64,000 nt of DNA from Gordonia amicalis NBRC 100051 = JCM 11271 (lineage in GTDB: Bacteria > Actinomycetota > Actinomycetes > Mycobacteriales > Mycobacteriaceae), in NCBI RefSeq assembly GCF_000332995.1, contig NZ_BANS01000001.1:186001-250000 (forward strand), written 5' to 3'. Numbering within the stretch: position 1 is the stretch's first letter; every line of letters starts with the position of its first letter. Position numbers and translations under genes: made by a program. Positions 8,597-16,971 of the stretch are shown here, one piece after another. The notes under the pieces are model-generated. The model was not told the DNA's origin and did not search any database. It saw only the letters and a list, made by a program, of their open reading frames with translations.

Positions 8597-10096
8597 ATGT
8601 CCCCACCAACCAGCATTCCGTCCGGCTGGATCAACGGTAAGCCACATCACTCGACCGGTGCCGATCACATCGTGGTCAATCCTGCCACGGATCAGCCGGT
8701 TGCGACTGTGAAACTCGCAGGTCGCGGCGATGTCGATGCCGCGATCGCGAGTGCCCGCGCCGCGCAGCCGGCCTGGGGACGTGCCACCCCGGCCGAACGG
8801 GCGGGTGTCCTGCTCGCGTTGGCCAGAGCGCTGGCGGCGCAGTCCGAGGTGTTGATCGCCGAAGAGGTCGCGCACACCGGCAAGCCGATCCGGCTCGCGA
8901 CCGAGTTCGACGTCCCCGGATCGATCGACAACATCGAGTTCTTCGCCGGTGTCGCACGCAATCTCGAGGGCAAGGCGAGTGCGGAGTACTCGGGCGACCA
9001 CACCTCGTCGATCCGCCGTGAACCCGTCGGCGTCGTCGGCACCATCACGCCCTGGAACTACGCGCTGCAGATGGCGGTGTGGAAGGTCATCCCGGCACTC
9101 GCCGCCGGGTGCGCGGTGGTCCTGAAGCCGGCCGAGATCACGCCGCTGACGACGCTGACGATGGCCCGCATCGCCACCGAGGCCGGATTGCCCGACGGCG
9201 TTCTCAACATCGTCGTCGGCACCGGTCCGGATGCCGGCGCCCACCTGGCCGGACATCCCGGCGTCGACATGGTGACCTTCACCGGGTCGAGCGCGGTCGG
9301 CCGGCAGGTGATGACGCAGGCCGCCACCACCGGGGCACGGATCCAACTCGAACTCGGCGGCAAGGCGCCGTTCGTCGTCTTCGACGACGCCGACCTGCCG
9401 GCAGCGATCCACGGTGCGGTCGCGGCCTCGATCATCAACGGCGGACAGGACTGCACCGCGGCGACCCGGGCGATCGTCGCCCCCACGCTCCACGACGAAT
9501 TCGTCGACGGCGTCGCGGACCTCATGTCGCGCGTCGTCATCGGCGATCCGACCGACCCCGCCACCGATCTGGGCTCCCTCATCTCACGACGGCACCGCGA
9601 GAAGGTGGCCGGGATGGTGGAGCGTGCCCGGGCAGCCGGGGCCCGGGTGGTCACCGGCGGCGCGGTGCCCGACGGTCGGGGCGCCTTCTACCCGCCCACG
9701 CTCGTCGCCGATGTCACGGAGAACTCGGAGATCTACCGCGAGGAGGTATTCGGACCGGTGCTCACGGTCAGCCCCTTCATCGACGACGACGACGCGATCC
9801 GTCGCGCCAACGACACCCCGTACGGCCTCGCCGCGTCGGCGTGGACGCGCGACGTCTATCGCGCACAGCGGGCGTCGCGCGAGATCCACGCCGGTTGCGT
9901 CTGGATCAACGATCACATCCCGATCATCAGCGAGATGCCGCACGGCGGGTACGGCGCCTCCGGCTTCGGCAAGGACATGTCGACCTACTCCCTCGACGAG
10001 TACCTGCTGATCAAGCACGTCATGAGTGACATCCACGGCGTCGCCGAAAAGCAATGGCACCGAACGGTCTTCGCCCTGAATGGTCGGTCGGTGTGA
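8597..10096 (+). CDS. NAD-dependent aldehyde dehydrogenase (gamma-aminobutyraldehyde dehydrogenase-like)
   Basis: 499 residues, full length for the ALDH superfamily. It has the TPWNYALQM cofactor segment, FTGSSAVG, the general base Glu252 in LELGG and the catalytic Cys286 in GGQDC. The GGQDCTA context and the nearby amine oxidase and class III aminotransferase resemble aminobutyraldehyde dehydrogenases that turn the aldehyde from putrescine into GABA. Betaine-aldehyde or another amino-aldehyde is a fair alternative. Its stop overlaps the start of the oxidase gene (GTGA), indicating coupled translation. Confidence 0.88.
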   Translation: MSPPTSIPSGWINGKPHHSTGADHIVVNPATDQPVATVKLAGRGDVDAAIASARAAQPAWGRATPAERAGVLLALARALAAQSEVLIAEEVAHTGKPIRLATEFDVPGSIDNIEFFAGVARNLEGKASAEYSGDHTSSIRREPVGVVGTITPWNYALQMAVWKVIPALAAGCAVVLKPAEITPLTTLTMARIATEAGLPDGVLNIVVGTGPDAGAHLAGHPGVDMVTFTGSSAVGRQVMTQAATTGARIQLELGGKAPFVVFDDADLPAAIHGAVAASIINGGQDCTAATRAIVAPTLHDEFVDGVADLMSRVVIGDPTDPATDLGSLISRRHREKVAGMVERARAAGARVVTGGAVPDGRGAFYPPTLVADVTENSEIYREEVFGPVLTVSPFIDDDDAIRRANDTPYGLAASAWTRDVYRAQRASREIHAGCVWINDHIPIISEMPHGGYGASGFGKDMSTYSLDEYLLIKHVMSDIHGVAEKQWHRTVFALNGRSV

Positions 10097-11535
10097 CGAC
10101 CGGAACGTGGGCCCGCGAGCCGACCTCCCGGGGCGTCGAGATGGTCGCGCAGGCCGCGGCCCGCCCCTACTGGCTCGATCGGGATCTCCGTCCGGAACCG
10201 AGGCCCCGACTCGTCGGTGAGGTCACCGCCGACCTGCTGGTGATCGGCGGTGGCCTCACCGGGCTGTGGACCGCGGTCCAAGCGGCCGAACGGGATCCGT
10301 CTCGGACCATCGTGCTCGTCGAACGCGACCGGATCGCCGAACACGCGTCCGGACGCAACGGCGGCTTCTGCGCCGCCAGCCTCACGCACGGGCTCGGCAA
10401 CGGTCTGCAGCGTTTCCGCGACGAGATGCCGACGCTGCTGCACATGGGGCGCGAAACACTCGACGCCATCGAGGGCACGCTGGCCCGTCTCGGCATCAAC
10501 GCCGACGTCGAGCGCACCGGAGAACTCGACCTCGCCACCACCGGATGGCAGTACGACGCACTGGCCGCGACCGCGGCCGCGGGCCGGGCGCTCGGCGAGG
10601 AGCTCGTGCTGCTCGACGCATCCGCGGCGCGGGAACGCGTCGACTCGCCCATGGTCCGGGGCGCACTCTACGACCCCGAGGTCATGCTGATCGATCCGGC
10701 AAAGCTCGCGTTCGGTCTCGCCGACGCCGCGGAACGGCTCGGGGTACGAATCCACGAGGAGACCGAGGTACTGGGACTGTCCAGGGGGCCGTCGGGCCAT
10801 GGTTCGTCGGGCAGGGTCTGCGCGCGAACGGGATACGGACAGGCGCGCGCCGGCCGGGTCGTGGTCGCGACGTCGGCGAGCAGGTCGCTGGTCCGTAGGC
10901 TGCGTCTCTACACCGTCCCCGTGTGGGACTACGCGCTGATGACCGAACCGCTGTCCGACGACCAGCTGGCGTCTCTTGGCTGGTCCGGGCGTGAGGGACT
11001 CGCCGACAGCGGTCCACGCTTCCACTACTTCCGGCTCACCGCGGACAACCGGCTGCTGTTCGGCGGCTGGGATGCGCCGTATCACTTCGGTTCCGACGAC
11101 GATCCGCGTCGCGCGCATCGCCCCGGTGAGTGGGCGCTGCTCGGTGAGCATCTGCTGCAGATGTTCCCGCAACTCGAGGGGATCACCGCGACGCACACGT
11201 GGGGCGGGGTGATCGACACCTGCTCGAGGTTCTGCGCCTTCTGGGACACCTCCCACGACGGGCAGGTGGTGACGGCGGTGGGCTTCACCGGTCTCGGCGT
11301 CGGTGCCTCGCATTTCGCGGCCGCGACCGCACTCGACCTCGTCGATGGTCTGCAGACCGAACGGACCGCCCTGGAGATGGTGCGCCGCAAGCCGTTACCG
11401 TTCCCACCGGAGCCGGTTCGGTGGGCCGGCATCACCGTCACCCGGCAGCAGATCGCGCGCAGCGAACGCCGGAACGGCCGTCGGGGTGCGTGGCTCACTC
11501 TGCTGGACAAGGTCGGCTTGGGTTTCGACAGCTGA
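10093..11535 (+). CDS. FAD-dependent amine oxidoreductase (DAO / PuuB-like)
   Basis: 480 residues from GTG at 10093. N-terminal Rossmann motif LLVIGGGLTGLW for FAD, then EHASGRNGGF, a signature of the DadA/PuuB branch that oxidises gamma-glutamyl-putrescine, N-methyl amino acids or related amines. A C-terminal GFTGLGVGASH segment closes the FAD site. An ATG 39 bases upstream is possible, but GTG at 10093 forms a four-base GTGA overlap with the aldehyde dehydrogenase. The pair likely oxidises an amine to an aldehyde and then to an acid. Confidence 0.85.
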   Translation: MTTGTWAREPTSRGVEMVAQAAARPYWLDRDLRPEPRPRLVGEVTADLLVIGGGLTGLWTAVQAAERDPSRTIVLVERDRIAEHASGRNGGFCAASLTHGLGNGLQRFRDEMPTLLHMGRETLDAIEGTLARLGINADVERTGELDLATTGWQYDALAATAAAGRALGEELVLLDASAARERVDSPMVRGALYDPEVMLIDPAKLAFGLADAAERLGVRIHEETEVLGLSRGPSGHGSSGRVCARTGYGQARAGRVVVATSASRSLVRRLRLYTVPVWDYALMTEPLSDDQLASLGWSGREGLADSGPRFHYFRLTADNRLLFGGWDAPYHFGSDDDPRRAHRPGEWALLGEHLLQMFPQLEGITATHTWGGVIDTCSRFCAFWDTSHDGQVVTAVGFTGLGVGASHFAAATALDLVDGLQTERTALEMVRRKPLPFPPEPVRWAGITVTRQQIARSERRNGRRGAWLTLLDKVGLGFDS

Positions 11536-11557
11536 CCCGCTTCCTGCTCGGCAGTTC

Positions 11558-12487
11558 TCAGCTGTTCTTGGGGACCACGATGACCGGTGCCGTCGTCCAT
11601 CGGAGGATGCGTGAGGCGGTGCTGCCGAGGAAGACCCGGTTGGACGATCCCAGGTGTCCGGAACCGACGGCGACGATGTCGTTGGCGTCCCACGGCAGGT
11701 TGGCGAGTGCCTCGTCGAGAGTGGCGCCGTCGGCGACGAGGACGTCGACGGCGAGTTCGGCGTTCACCTCGGCGCGGGTTTTGTCGAGAAGTTCACGCGC
11801 GACGGCGATCTGTGCGGTCCGCGCGTCACGCGACGAGTCGTCGTCGAAGGGGGACTCGAGGGAGACCAGGGACAGCAGCCGGAGGTCGAGTTTTGCGCGT
11901 TCGGCGAGCTTCTCGGCGAACGGGAGCGGATTGTCGGCGCCGGGCTTCACCGGCACGGCGACGGTCACCGTGTCGAGGACCGCGTCGACCCGGTCGGCAT
12001 ATCCACGTGGTGCCAGGGCGACCGGAACCGGCGACGAGTGGACGAGTTCGTTGCTGACGGTGCCGAGGGTGTGGCGACGGAGCAGACCGTCGCCGGTGCC
12101 GCCGACGACGATCATCCTGGCCTGCGTCGCGACCGCGTGCGATGCGAGGCCGCCGGCGAAGGAGTCGTCGACCGTGACGACGGTGCGATGGGGGAACCCC
12201 GCGGGGATGAGTGCAGCCCCCTCGCGGAGCCATTCGGCTGCCTGCGCCTCGATGCGCTGCTGATACTGGGCGAGACCGGGCCGGCCGTCATAGGGGACCG
12301 GCCGTACCACGCACACCAGGTCGATCGTCGCCCCGGTGACACGTGCGAGCGCCACGGCCAGGACGACACCGTCGGCGCCGGAGGGCGTCGCGAGGTATCC
12401 GACCGTGAGGCGCGGAGTGGTCGGGGGTTCGGTCTCCTCGTCGGGGGGCTCCGACTCGGGCCGGGGCGCGGTCGTGTCAGTGGACAT
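11558..12487 (-). CDS. Universal stress protein family, tandem UspA domains
   Basis: 309 residues. After an acidic/Pro-rich N-terminus of about 25 residues come two UspA-like domains: the first ends in MIVVGGTGDG and the second in IVAVGSGHLGSSNR followed by TTAPVIVVPK. The G-2x-G-9x-G(S/T) pattern of ATP-binding Usp proteins is recognisable in both. The gene overlaps the end of the amino-acid permease gene by 11 bases. A permease paired with a Usp protein is seen elsewhere and may reflect energy- or stress-dependent control of uptake; that role is inferred. Confidence 0.85.
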   Translation of the reverse strand: MSTDTTAPRPESEPPDEETEPPTTPRLTVGYLATPSGADGVVLAVALARVTGATIDLVCVVRPVPYDGRPGLAQYQQRIEAQAAEWLREGAALIPAGFPHRTVVTVDDSFAGGLASHAVATQARMIVVGGTGDGLLRRHTLGTVSNELVHSSPVPVALAPRGYADRVDAVLDTVTVAVPVKPGADNPLPFAEKLAERAKLDLRLLSLVSLESPFDDDSSRDARTAQIAVARELLDKTRAEVNAELAVDVLVADGATLDEALANLPWDANDIVAVGSGHLGSSNRVFLGSTASRILRWTTAPVIVVPKNS

Positions 12488-14018
12488 CGGGAACCTTCAC
12501 CTCGGTGGTCGCGGTCAGTGTCCTGCCCCGGAAGAAGTCACTGTTGTGGGCGAAGCAGGCCAGCATCAGGGGAATGCCGAGGACCAGCATGCCCACGCCG
12601 AGTACGAAGACACCTCCGATACCGCCGACCGAGGTGGCGCCGTAGTCCGGCGAGATCATGTCGATCGCCGAACGGATGAAGGCCGCGGCCATCGCGAGTC
12701 CGCCGAGGAGTGGGAGAAGGCCGCGCAGGAAGAAATTCCGGGCGGAGCCGAACAGGGTCGACCGGAAGTACCAGACGCAGGCAAAGGCGGTGATGCCGTA
12801 GTAGAACGCCACCGCCAGTCCGAGGGAGGAGATGGAGTCGGCGAGCGTGTCCTGGCTGAGCAGTGAGAGGACCAGGTAGAAGGTGAGCGCCGCGGCGCCC
12901 ATCGCGGCGGTACCGAAGGCCGGCGTCATGTAGCGCGGATGGATGGAGGCGAACCTGTCGGGGAGCGCCTTGTAGACGGCCATCGAGAGGCTGCTCCGTG
13001 CGGTGGGCAGGATTGTGGACTGGGTCGAGGACAACGCGGAGACGCAGACGGTCAACAGCAGTGCCGAGGACATGACCGCACCCGCCACCGGATCGCCGAG
13101 GATGGTCAGCACGTCCTCGGCGTTCGCCTCGTTCCCCAGTCCGATCCCGGTGTCGCCGAAGCCGGCGAACGACTGGACGGCATAGGCGACGAGCACGTAG
13201 GTCGCGACCAGGATCAGACAGGTGAGCACGGCGGCGCGTCCCGGGGTCTTGTCGGGGTCCTTGGTCTCCTCACTGATGGCCAGGCACGCATCCCATCCCC
13301 AGTAGATGAAGATGCACAGGATCACCGCCGCCGCGATCTGCGACTGATCGAGACCGTTCGGCCACAACCACGACAACTCGGGGTCGATCGCTTGCGCTCC
13401 GGCACGGCCCGTGCCCACTTTGACCAGGGCGATCACGCTCGCGACGATGAGCACCGCGAATTGGATGAACATCAGGATCGCCTGCATGCGTTCGCTGATC
13501 ACGATGCCGCGGATGCTGACCCAAGTCATGCCGATGATGAAGACACTCCCGAGCAGGATCTTCGCGATCAGGCTGTCGGCCAGACCGTCCAGGCCGAGGA
13601 ACCGGAACAGGTACAGCGCGGCGATCTCGGAGACGTTGGCGAGCACGATGATCGCCGACACCGCGAGACCCCAGCCGCCGATCCAGCCGATCCATGGACC
13701 GAAAGCCTTTGTGCCCCAAGTGAAGGTGGTGCCGCAGTCGGGGGTGTCGCGGGACAGTTCGCGATAGGCGAAGGCCACTAGCAGCATCGGGATGAACGCG
13801 AGGACGAACATCGCCGGTGCCTTGTCGCGAACGTTGTCGACCACGTAACCGAGGGTGGCGGCGAGGCTGTAAGCCGGTGCGACAGCGGACAAGCCGATGA
13901 TGACGTTTCCCATCAGCCCGATCGATCCGGCGCGAAGTCCCTTGCTTCCCGGGTTCTCGATGATGCCGGGCGTGCCCGCGTCGGCTCCGACCGATCCGGC
14001 CTCGATGCGCTCCGACAT
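12477..14018 (-). CDS. APC-superfamily amino acid / polyamine permease
   Basis: 513 residues, about 12 membrane helices. The N-terminal NVIIGLSAVAPAYSLAATLGYV segment carries the substrate-binding glycines of helix 1 in APC transporters. It probably imports an amino acid or diamine by proton symport. It lies close to the amine-catabolism genes and overlaps the universal stress gene downstream, so it is likely the uptake arm of that block. Substrate not determinable. Confidence 0.88.
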   Translation of the reverse strand: MSERIEAGSVGADAGTPGIIENPGSKGLRAGSIGLMGNVIIGLSAVAPAYSLAATLGYVVDNVRDKAPAMFVLAFIPMLLVAFAYRELSRDTPDCGTTFTWGTKAFGPWIGWIGGWGLAVSAIIVLANVSEIAALYLFRFLGLDGLADSLIAKILLGSVFIIGMTWVSIRGIVISERMQAILMFIQFAVLIVASVIALVKVGTGRAGAQAIDPELSWLWPNGLDQSQIAAAVILCIFIYWGWDACLAISEETKDPDKTPGRAAVLTCLILVATYVLVAYAVQSFAGFGDTGIGLGNEANAEDVLTILGDPVAGAVMSSALLLTVCVSALSSTQSTILPTARSSLSMAVYKALPDRFASIHPRYMTPAFGTAAMGAAALTFYLVLSLLSQDTLADSISSLGLAVAFYYGITAFACVWYFRSTLFGSARNFFLRGLLPLLGGLAMAAAFIRSAIDMISPDYGATSVGGIGGVFVLGVGMLVLGIPLMLACFAHNSDFFRGRTLTATTEVKVPDVH

Positions 14019-14102
14019 GCCCGTTCTCCGCTCACGTATCCATGACGAGAGCCAGAGTACGATTCTCCGTTCCGGTTCCTCCCGGTAAGTTCGAAACCCG
14101 GC

Positions 14103-14513
14103 TCAATTGCGTGGTCGGCACCTGCTCGTCGGGTGCGGTCCGCGTACCATGTCGTCGGCCACGAGAACGGAGTCGACGCGGATCTCGCATCTGGAAAAGG
14201 TTCCGCTGGATTGGAATAGCGCATCGAGTGGTTCGCGCGGCGAAGGTCTCGTGTACACCAGGGTCGCCGACCACAGCTTCGTCGGGCCGTCCTGATGTGC
14301 GAGCGGGACGTCGGTTTGCGTTCGCAGCCGGCCGTCGGCGTCGAACCACACGGCGGCACCGTTGAGTTGCCGGTCGGAGGTGAAGGTGATCGTGATCCGG
14401 TGGGTGTCCGGCTCGTCCGGAGGCGACGCCGTTGCGGGTGAGAAGACCGCCAGGCACAGCACTGTGCTGACCAGGACGGTGAGTAGAAGGCGGAAGTACA
14501 GGACTCGGACCAC
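14103..14513 (-). CDS. Small secreted protein of unknown function
   Basis: 136 residues. A clear signal peptide (hydrophobic about residues 4-28, ending ATASPPDE) precedes a domain of about 100 residues rich in beta-strand-like alternation (ITITFTSDRQ, AAVWFDADG, LWSATLVYT) with two cysteines that could form a disulfide. I do not recognise the family. Its order of strands recalls small secreted mycobacterial proteins, but similarity is too weak to name. It sits alone between the permease and the P450, on the same strand as both. Confidence 0.6.
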   Translation of the reverse strand: MVRVLYFRLLLTVLVSTVLCLAVFSPATASPPDEPDTHRITITFTSDRQLNGAAVWFDADGRLRTQTDVPLAHQDGPTKLWSATLVYTRPSPREPLDALFQSSGTFSRCEIRVDSVLVADDMVRGPHPTSRCRPRN

Positions 14514-14597
14514 GTCGGCGCTCCGTTCGGCGGGCTGGATAAGTTCTTGTTGGACGCAGCCGAACGCCGGGCGGTTCCACGGTTCACCGAACGAGTG

Positions 14598-15770
14598 TCA
14601 GCTCCATCGCCGCAGTCTGCCGAAAATCCGTTGTGCGCTGAGCAATCGGGAGATCGCCAGGCGGCCCTGCAGGCGGGCCAGGGCGGCACCGACGCACAGA
14701 TGGAGTCCTTTGCCGAATGCCAGGTGCGAGCCGTGTCCCGACCGGGCGGTGGCACGGTCGAGGTCGATGGTCGGCGGGGCGTCGAAATGCTCGGGATCAC
14801 GGTTGGCCGCGCGCCACATGAGATAGACGTGGGAGCCGGCCGCAAGGTGGGTGTCGCCGAGGGTGGTGTCGGACACGACATGCCGGAAGTGGCCGCGGAA
14901 AGGGGAATCCAGGCGCAGTGTCTCCTCGATGAAGGCCGGGATGAGCCCGGGCTCGCGGCGGAGTCGCGCGGCGACGTCGGCATGCTGCGTGAGCATCCGG
15001 ACGGCGCTGGTCAGGAGGCTGACGGTGGAGTCGGAGCCCGCCGCGACCAGTTGCAGGAGGATCATCACCGCAGACGGGCGATCCAGGTCCTCACGGGAGA
15101 CGGCCGACGCGATGTCGGCAAGCACGCCTCGTCCCGGCGTGCCCGCCCGGTCGTCGTCGCGCGCCCGATCGAGCGCGTCGCCGAGGTAGGCGGTGAGTTC
15201 GGCGACGGCGGTGGTCGCGGTGGTGAGCTGACCGGGGGTGATGACGCCGTCGATCAGCACATTGGTTGCGCCCGCCCAGTGGGCGAGATCGCCGACGTCG
15301 TCGTGTGAGAGACCGAGCAGTTCGGTGACCACCGTTATCGGGACACGTTGTGCGACAGCGGTTGTCCAGTCGATCGTGTTCTCGTTCAGTCCCTCGGTCC
15401 ACGCGGTGTCCACCACCTCGGCGACATAGGGCTCCAACGCACGGATACGTGCCGGCGTCAGTGACGGCATGACCAGCGACCGGTGGAGCCGGTGCCGTGG
15501 ACCGTCCGCGGTCGCCAGGACGTGCATCGCGTCGCCGAGGCCGGCCACCGGGAACTCCGAGACCGACCCGTCCTCGTGGCAGACCATGGTGGCGGTCAGG
15601 TTCGACGAGAACTCCTGAGGTCGGCGCACCACGTCGGCGATGAGTTCCCAGGAGCCGACGGCGAAGAACGGGGAGTCGCCGATCCGCTGGACCGGGAATC
15701 CGCTGTGGAAGCGCGACAGGAAGGCGGGATCGTCGAGTGCGAGCATTCTCTCAGCGTCGCCGACCGGCAT
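14598..15770 (-). CDS. Cytochrome P450
   Basis: 390 residues, standard for a soluble bacterial class I P450. It has the oxygen-activating I-helix AGSDST (244-249), the ExxR pair Glu283/Arg286 in EETLR, and the haem loop AFGKGLHLCVG with Cys359 as axial ligand. It needs external ferredoxin and reductase; neither is encoded nearby. Substrate unknown. ATG at 15770 is used here; ATG at 15746, preceded by GAGAGA, would remove eight residues and is also credible. The TetR gene is divergent and is the obvious candidate regulator. Confidence 0.92.
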   Translation of the reverse strand: MPVGDAERMLALDDPAFLSRFHSGFPVQRIGDSPFFAVGSWELIADVVRRPQEFSSNLTATMVCHEDGSVSEFPVAGLGDAMHVLATADGPRHRLHRSLVMPSLTPARIRALEPYVAEVVDTAWTEGLNENTIDWTTAVAQRVPITVVTELLGLSHDDVGDLAHWAGATNVLIDGVITPGQLTTATTAVAELTAYLGDALDRARDDDRAGTPGRGVLADIASAVSREDLDRPSAVMILLQLVAAGSDSTVSLLTSAVRMLTQHADVAARLRREPGLIPAFIEETLRLDSPFRGHFRHVVSDTTLGDTHLAAGSHVYLMWRAANRDPEHFDAPPTIDLDRATARSGHGSHLAFGKGLHLCVGAALARLQGRLAISRLLSAQRIFGRLRRWS

Positions 15771-15885
15771 GCAGGGGGCAACGATCCCACGCCAAGTCGA
15801 TACCCGGCTACTCCGGTGAGCGGCTCCGCTGTCTCACCTGATCGCTCTGACCTGTCGGAAAGGGCGTGCATGATTCGGTCATCTG

Positions 15886-15898
15886 TCTCATGATGAGA
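15886..15898. promoter_or_regulatory. Candidate TetR operator
   Basis: TCTCATGATGAGA is a perfect 13-bp palindrome in the divergent P450/tetR gap, 21 bp upstream of the regulator start. Position and symmetry fit an autoregulatory TetR site that would also face the P450 promoter. Confidence 0.45.
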
Positions 15899-15919
15899 AT
15901 CGGTGACGGAGGTGCGGGG

Positions 15920-16474
15920 ATGACGGACCGGCTCGTCGGTGGCGATCGAGGCGACGCGGCGCGAAGGAAGCTCGTCTCCCAGGCGGCGGCGCTCATCGCC
16001 ACGCGGGGACTCGACGCGTTCAGCGTCGACGAACTGGCGCTCCGAGCGCACTGCTCGCGAGCGACGATCTACCGGCACGCCGGTGGCCGGACCGCGTTGA
16101 TCGAGGCGGTTCTCGCGACCACCGCTGCGCCCGTGCTCGAGGCGATCCACGCAGAGGCGGCCGGCGCAGTGGGGGAGGAGCGGGCGCGGGTCGCGATCAC
16201 CGAGGCCGTCCGGGCGCTCCGGGCAGACCGGGTGATCCGCCAGTTCCTCCGCCCGGCGAACCTCATTGCGTCGACCCCGACCGTGCTCGCGTCGCCGACG
16301 GTGCTGGCCGTGGCAGCGGAACTCGTCGGCATCGACCCCGATGATGCCGTCGCGGCACGGTTCGCCATCCGGTCGGTGCTGACGATGCTGCTGTGGCCGG
16401 CCGCGCCGGAGGAGGAGGCGGAGCTGGTGGACTCGATCGTCGCGGGAGTCTCTCACCGACGGGCGTCGGACTGA
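15920..16474 (+). CDS. TetR family transcriptional regulator
   Basis: 184 residues. N-terminal helix-turn-helix (about 15-60) with FSVDELALRAHCSRATIYRHAGG, the classic TetR recognition region, followed by an Ala-rich ligand-binding domain. An upstream in-frame start exists, but ATG at 15920 has GGAGG six bases before it. Transcribed away from the P450 gene with about 150 bp between them. Confidence 0.9.
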   Translation: MTDRLVGGDRGDAARRKLVSQAAALIATRGLDAFSVDELALRAHCSRATIYRHAGGRTALIEAVLATTAAPVLEAIHAEAAGAVGEERARVAITEAVRALRADRVIRQFLRPANLIASTPTVLASPTVLAVAAELVGIDPDDAVAARFAIRSVLTMLLWPAAPEEEAELVDSIVAGVSHRRASD

Positions 16475-16605
16475 CGTCGTGTGCGATGACACTCAGAACG
16501 GGCGACATCGGCCGGTGTCGCCTGGCCGGGTCGATGTCGCACGCGAGTTCATCTCGGCCCGGCCAGGGCACCTCGATGGCAACTCCCGACGTCCGATCCC
16601 GTAGG

Positions 16606-16644
16606 TGCAGCATTAGGTGTCGTCTGGCGACACCTAATGCTGCA
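16606..16644. repeat. Perfect 17-bp inverted repeat, 5-base loop
   Basis: The arm TGCAGCATTAGGTGTCG (16606-16622) is exactly complementary to CGACACCTAATGCTGCA (16628-16644) around TCTGG. It is less GC-rich than its surroundings and lacks a T-run, so a simple terminator is not certain. It could be a tetR-sdhB boundary terminator, a protein site or a mobile repeat. Confidence 0.7.
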
Positions 16645-16732
16645 TGCGTGCGGCCGCCGTTACGAGCGAAGGTGAGAGGTACTCGCTCGGAACAGTTCTC
16701 GCGCTATGGTCACCAGGCCCTTCGAGGCTCGT

Positions 16733-16835
16733 CGCTATCGCTCCTCGCACCTCAGGTAGCGGTGGTGGCTCGTCGACTTCGATGCGCTCCTTCGTCGCTT
16801 ACTCAGTCCGGCCGCTATCGCTCCTCGCACCTCAG
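16733..16835. repeat. Two-copy 23-bp direct repeat
   Basis: The same 23 bases, beginning CGCTATCGCTCC and ending ACCTCAG, occur at 16733-16755 and 16813-16835, exactly 80 bp apart. Resembles the short intergenic repeats scattered in Gordonia/Rhodococcus-type genomes, but the family cannot be confirmed here. Confidence 0.6.
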
Positions 16836-16909
16836 TGGCGGCGAGAGGTGCGACGCGGGTTTCCGGTGGCCGCGAGGCGGGCCTGCGCGCAGGCCCGGCG
16901 CCCGGATGA

Positions 16910-16944
16910 GCAACGGCCCGCACCGAATCGGTGCGGGCCGTTGC
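16910..16944 (-). terminator. Terminator of the sdh operon
   Basis: A 16-bp perfect stem GCAACGGCCCGCACCG pairs with 16929-16944 around a three-base loop, 27 bp beyond the sdhB stop. A strong GC hairpin of the type that ends actinobacterial operons, without a long U-tract. Confidence 0.75.
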
Positions 16945-16971
16945 CGGGCTGCAGAGAAAGCGTTGGAACCT

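Larger units (their letters stand above)
16475..16971. other. Non-coding, repeat-rich gap between tetR and sdhB
   Basis: About 500 bases with no convincing gene. It contains a perfect 17-bp inverted repeat (16606-16644), a 23-bp direct repeat (16733-16755 and 16813-16835), a nine-base hairpin in which TCGCACCTC (16825-16833) pairs with GAGGTGCGA (16845-16853), and the sdh terminator. Open frames across it are short and have no family features. Confidence 0.6.

Noticed and set aside
14080-14105. tRNA-like GTTCGAAAC stretch
   Set aside because: Resembles a T-loop only; no matching acceptor, D or anticodon stems can be drawn in the flanking bases.
16606-16644. IdeR box
   Set aside because: Has TTAGGT and ACCTAA halves, but they are separated by 13 bases rather than the 7 of a 19-bp box.
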